Shown here piece by piece: positions 59,476 through 64,000 of a stretch of DNA of 64,000 nucleotides. Below the pieces are notes generated by a model, which made no database searches, was not told where the DNA came from, and worked only from the letters and a program-made list of their open reading frames with translations. Source of the DNA: Mesodorylaimus sp. YZB2_4 (Eukaryota; Nematoda; Enoplea; Dorylaimida; Dorylaimidae); contig JASANH010000455.1 in NCBI GenBank assembly GCA_030248295.1, forward strand, positions 186,001-250,000, written 5' to 3'. Both the position numbers and the translations under genes were made by a program. Numbering within the stretch: the stretch's first letter is position 1; each line of letters starts with the position of its first letter.

Positions 59476-62400
59476 CTATATTAGACAATCATAGGCCAGA
59501 TTCATTGACCGTCTTGATTCCTGTGCGGACTGCTCAGTAGCCTCTGCGTAATCGGGCGGTGGATCACTTAGAAGAGCGCTAGTGGTCACAACAGTGTGTC
59601 CTTGACTATCAGGCTCATTTGTGCAATTTTCCGAGCGGAGAACTGGCGTCTTCTCCTCAGCTTCTTTACTACTGGCCTCTTCTCGTTGTTGAACAATTCG
59701 AACTTGCTCGAGCATTGCTGCATTAATCGATGGACTACGAGCAACGACAGCCGCCCCACCGGCTGCTTCGCTTGTCGACACAACCGTATAACTTCTTGCT
59801 CTGTGACTCCTGCAATTAAAAGAACACCTGCCTTGGCGAAAAGCATTACAATAGGGCACTCATTATCTTCTGGTGTGTATTGTGCCATGCACTGCTCATT
59901 GTGTCAGCTGATCCACATCTTGCACTCCATACTACCGAGGTCTAAGGAGACTGGCTTTACGGTGAGTCCCTTCATGCGTCTCAATAAACGCTGTGCTAAA
60001 AAGCTCTCTCGGTCCCCCACTGCTATGCATTGGATTTTGCTAGATCTTTTCCACAGTCATGCAATTTCCGTTCAGGCCTTCGCACTGTCTGCAACAAAAA
60101 TAATCAATTGATCACCCAGTGACTTTGGGACTGCAATACATAATTTTCCAAGCAAGTGTCTCTATGCGCTTCAATAATTGAGTCACTGTGCTTCTTCATC
60201 CGTATCCTGTGTTTGGCTCGTTGCACTAATGCAGAAGTGGAAAATACAGATTACTCACTTTTTTGAAAGCTGTTGGCTCATTCTCAATTTCTTGACCGCC
60301 CGTTTCACTGCACCTTGGACTTCGCCGTTAGCAAAGCAATATAGTATCGCCACGAAAATTCCCTGGAATAAAGCAATGTGCGAATGCGGCTATTTATTGG
60401 CTGTGGCGAGACTTACTTGAGAGTGCTGTAACACCGCCGTAATTAGCATGTACACTTGGAATGCCAATGTCTCCCTCTCAGACGGCTCGTAGAAAAGTAG
60501 TAAATTGGATACACCGAGCAGAGGGACCAGTAGAAGAGTGGCTTTGATTGTTTGCCTGTAATGAGATTGGGTAAGTCAATCAACCGGACCAGAAAGGAAA
60601 CGCGGGGGGCGAACCAGATCTTTGTTGTCTCCGACGAACTGGACGTATGCATCTTCTGAATCAATACGATGATGACCACGATCAGAAAGAGGACATTGAT
60701 GACCAGCGCTGCTGACATAGGCCCGACCAATAGCCATAGAGCCCATGTGGACGTGTAGGGCAGCCAACAGAACGACGCGGATGACGATGGTTGAAGTTCA
60801 AGTACCACCGCCCATAAAGAGACGAAAACCAAAGGCAGTACTGAAAGTGACATCCGTCGATTAGGAAGCTTAGAAAAATAGTACGCCAAGCCCTTACCCC
60901 ATCCGACTACCAAATACAGCCATAAGGGTCCTTCGCTGGCACGCATGGCATATACTGTAAATCGACTGATCAAATATGCGCCCTCAACGAACATCCAAAA
61001 CGTGGTCGCCACTGTGGCGTACATAATCACGAACAGTATAGTTTTGCACAACCAGTTCTGAAACATGACAAATACACTCCATCGCCACCAGCCGAGCCTT
61101 GCCTTTCGTGACTTACGCCATCTTCCGGCTTCACGAGACCCCCGCATCCATAGAATACCTGATCCCGCTGCATCGGTATCCACACAGTATAAGCGATAAA
61201 ACGAAGAATGAAAGCGGCCGCCAAATGCGCGTGGATGGTCAGACGTCGACATTGAATCGACCTGAACAACATCAATGCTGTACATCGTAGATTGCAGATA
61301 CCCCTCTCAGAACTTACTTGAGTACTGCGAACAAGGACACCGATGCAATCAGTGTAAGTGCTGATAGGATGCTCAACACAAGAGTCGTGTTCCTGACAGT
61401 TTCGCGAAACGCATGATAGCACTGAAACATATTAGCTGATTAATTGCCTTAGTTTCCCCAAGCAAAGTGTCCTACCGGTTGGCATGGTCTGGCGATACAA
61501 CTCGTATTAAAATAGATATACACGCACTGATCATAGTTTGGTACTGACCAGTTACCATCCGATTGGCAACGTCGAGTAACTAATCGCTCTGAAATAAAGG
61601 CATATCATTTCAGGATTCAGTTCAGGGACTGTCCCTACCACGGTCTCACTAGCACCTCTAGCAACAAAATATTCTTTCAAGCTCAGTGATGTATTGCTGC
61701 CGAATGACAAATTCAACATCCTTGTTACTGGCACTCCAAAACATTCCCCAGCCCAAGTTTTCCTCAGCGTAGGCTAACGTGCATCAACAGTTGGTTCCAA
61801 CCAAACGCACGCACGCGTGTAGAACCCCCAGAAAACCCTTAGGTTGCAACCTTATCAATCCATATACAAGTTTTCCTGTTACTAACTACATTCTTCCTGT
61901 CTCATTCCAGTTCCTGCTTGCCATAACAAGTACACGTCACTAGAATCATACTGTACCAAAATCAAGTGGACATGATCAGTCGGGGTCTCATTAGAGTGCT
62001 AAATGGAGTCGACTTGAGATACGTTATCGATTTTACCATTCTACGCACTGGCTATAATTCGGGCAGGCCATAATGGCGTGTCGTTAACCGTTAGGCCAAC
62101 TATAAAATATGTTTACTAGCCAAGAACACTCGTCAGAGTCAATGTTCTGAGAAATATGTAGAAATAGTGAACTTAAAAAAATGACCCAAGTCAATTATTT
62201 TTTTCTGTCGAAAAAAGATAAAAGGCCCTTTGGTGCCGCTGGCCATTTATTTGAGTGTGTACTCGTGGGCCCTTTTTAGCCAAGTAACAAAATTGAGAAA
62301 AAGAAATATGCACATCTGAACATTCACATTTTGAAGAGCGGTTAACTGAAAGATGATGCTTTCGTTTTCATGCACTGTTTCATTCAACCTAATTATCCAT

Positions 62401-63198
62401 ATGGGATTGCCTAGAAATACGGTTATTTTCCCAAAACTGGTCACATGAGGCCTATTGTTTCGATTGAGATGAGTGCCTTATCACCAAAATAGACTTGTCT
62501 GATACTCAAACTAACTCTTGAGCACGTCCTAGCATTCTTTGACATACAAAACGCGCACATCCGTTCTGAATTCGATCAGGAAGTATTCAAGGAATGAACA
62601 CTTTTTGGTGCACTTGAAACGCCCTGAATCAAAATACCTGCAATGACGTAGACTAGAATGTAGGCTTGATAAAAGGGAAAACGAGGAGAAATCCCACACG
62701 AGAATACAAAATTACGTCAGATTTTATTCTCAGCCTTTTTCTAATTAACATCCGACTTCAAACTAAAATATCGAGTCAACTAGTTTAGATGGGTGCACAT
62801 TTTTTGTGTCACGCTCGATATTTTAGAGTGACACAAAAAAGTGCGCAAACCCACTTTACATACATGTACCGAAGCTGCTTGATAAATGCTACGATCAGCT
62901 TGCGTGTTAGAAACCATCTACCTGAGAGGTTCTGCACCCATTTGTTTCACTGTTTTACAGCCCATTACATGGTTCTATGGCAAGCAGGCAGGCACTGACC
63001 TTCCTCTAACAACGGGCATCCACTGCAGAATTCGAAAGGGCAAGTTTGGCCAACAGTTGAATCGGCTTCGGCTTCTTCCCAACACAATGAATTATCGAAA
63101 TCTGGTTTGCACCCGTTTTCTATTGGCGAATAGTAATTGCTACGATTCTTCACTGCATTGCAGTAGGCCCTAGTGGCCTCCACTCTCGATTTCGACAT
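59476..63198 (-). CDS. Class B (secretin-family) neuropeptide receptor
   Basis: The extracellular hormone-binding domain is split. Exon 63198-63000 has GCKPDFDNSLCWEEAEA and TCPFEFC; exon 61588-61476 has CQSDGNWSVPNYDQC. TM1 follows LVLSILSALTLIASVSLF. TM2 begins RLTIHAHLAAAFILRFIAY. TM3 has WLCKTILFVIMYATVATTF and the class B WMFVEGAYL. TM6 is ATLLLVPLLGVSNLLLFYEP and TM7 ends VAILYCFANGEVQGAVKRAV. The long tail ends AYDCLI. One intron in the TM4 region is only about 58 bp. The family couples peptide hormones to G proteins; PDF-receptor and SEB-type nematode receptors are candidates. The first called exon lacks a signal peptide and its frame stays open upstream to a TTTTAG acceptor near 63240, so a 5' exon is probably missing from this model. 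Confidence 0.88.
62791..62852. repeat. Imperfect hairpin in a receptor intron
   Basis: GGGTGCACATTTTTTGTGTCAC at 62791-62812 pairs with GTGACACAAAAAAGTGC... ending near 62852, with a few unpaired bases and a 15-base loop. It lies in the 1.4-kb intron between the two hormone-domain exons. Confidence 0.65.
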
Positions 63199-64000
63199 GG
63201 TCGAATGGGAAAGAGCAGAAGAACGTGCTTTGTCGTCTAAAATGTTAGATCACAGCTTGCAAGTGCGAGTAGGAACAGCTAACACTAAAGGCTACTAGTT
63301 GGTGGTGTTGGTCTTGATGTAGCTGTATAGACTTCATTAAAGGACATGTCAACCAGAACACGCCGACGGCTATGACACGCTCGCACAGTCATGAATTAGT
63401 TAAGCGCGCTTTTCCCATCCCCTCGGGATTGTGACGCTCACAAAAAGAACTGTTGGCGTGTGGTCAAATGGCACGCCTTGGAGTGAACTTCTGAGAGCTA
63501 GAATCGAGCAGGGAAAAGGAACCCAGAAAATTCCTGCTGGTTCGGGAAAAGCGATGATTGTGGGTGTGTGTGGGCGCGTTGAAGCACATGAGAAAGTGTA
63601 CGTAAATAATCGAGTGGTATGGCCTTATGGCGGCACAATTTTGTGGCATCCCTGGCTTGTAATTTACAACCAGCCGCAGTAGGCGGGACTTCTGCGGGTG
63701 CTCCTCTCGGGAAATGGAAAATACATCGATGTCCCAATGAGGCACGCTCTCACCACTTCCGAATACAAGAGCCTGTTAAAAGTTTCACAAAATATAAGGG
63801 ATTTTAAAACAATCGGAACGGAGATGAATTTCTGAGTCGGCCGACCCGCGCTCGCATTCAAGCTAGCAGAGAGACCAGCTATTATAAGGGAAGAAAAAAC
63901 CTCTCGTGGTAATACTTTGTCTGGCCAATCAGCAGAAATTTCGCAGGTTTCCATTTCGGGTCTTAATGAAATCGACTTTATCAGAACGGAAGGTGGGCGG
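63199..64000. other. Upstream flank of the class B receptor, no gene resolved
   Basis: A missing first receptor exon with the signal peptide could lie here or beyond the window. An 83-codon plus-strand frame (63431-63682) shows no motif I recognise. Confidence 0.4.

Noticed and set aside
63431-63682. 83-codon plus-strand frame near the window end
   Set aside because: No known motif and no clear splice sites or neighbours supporting it.

Overview
The window is animal nuclear DNA, most probably from a nematode. Genes are split by many introns with TTTCAG/TTTTAG acceptors. The gene set includes families that are nematode-specific or expanded in nematodes: an MSP-domain protein, a probable CPG4-type cysteine-rich secreted protein, tau-tubulin/casein-kinase-1 paralogues, a lone tyrosine phosphatase domain and an SR-type 7TM receptor. 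Many introns exceed 300 bp and a CDON/BOC/Ihog-like receptor is present, so this does not look like a close relative of Caenorhabditis. I could not name the species.

Layout. 1-3.1 kb: decayed reverse-transcriptase remnant, a 44-bp-arm hairpin and one copy of an interspersed GTGGGGGAA repeat. 3.2-7.4 kb (+): TIA1/TIAR RNA-binding protein, 12 exons reconstructed in phase, with a possible alternative first exon. 8.3-11.0 kb (+): secreted Cys-rich protein whose first intron holds two more GTGGGGGAA copies. 12.2-12.8 kb (+): MSP-domain protein. 14.7-19.4 kb (-): TRPM channel, 16 exons, 1176 aa. 20.6-21.6 kb (-): 7TM receptor with two in-frame stops. 22.0-28.4 kb: an intact CK1/TTBK kinase, a SMYD C-terminal fragment, a kinase with a stop at the DFG glycine, a kinase N-lobe fragment with a frame break, and an intact protein tyrosine phosphatase. 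28.6-30.2 kb: element with 17-bp perfect inverted ends inside 56-bp direct repeats. 31.1-35.5 kb (-): LOTUS-Tudor protein. 39.5-45.6 kb (-): Ig/FN3 receptor of the CDON/BOC/Ihog type. 52.2-52.6 kb (-): broken Tc1/mariner transposase. 55.7-57.6 kb (+): TRAIP-like RING/coiled-coil protein. 59.5-63.2 kb (-): class B GPCR.

There is no operon-like logic apart from a germline flavour. MSP proteins, CK1/TTBK kinases and single-domain PTPs are commonly sperm-enriched in nematodes, and LOTUS-Tudor proteins act in germ granules; that grouping is inference. The kinase/SMYD/PTP segment looks like a zone of duplication and decay. Strand composition follows transcription: sense strands are G/T-rich. The C-rich plus strand from 45.6 to about 50 kb therefore hints at undetected minus-strand transcription upstream of the Ig/FN3 gene. 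No CRISPR array, rRNA or convincing tRNA was seen.
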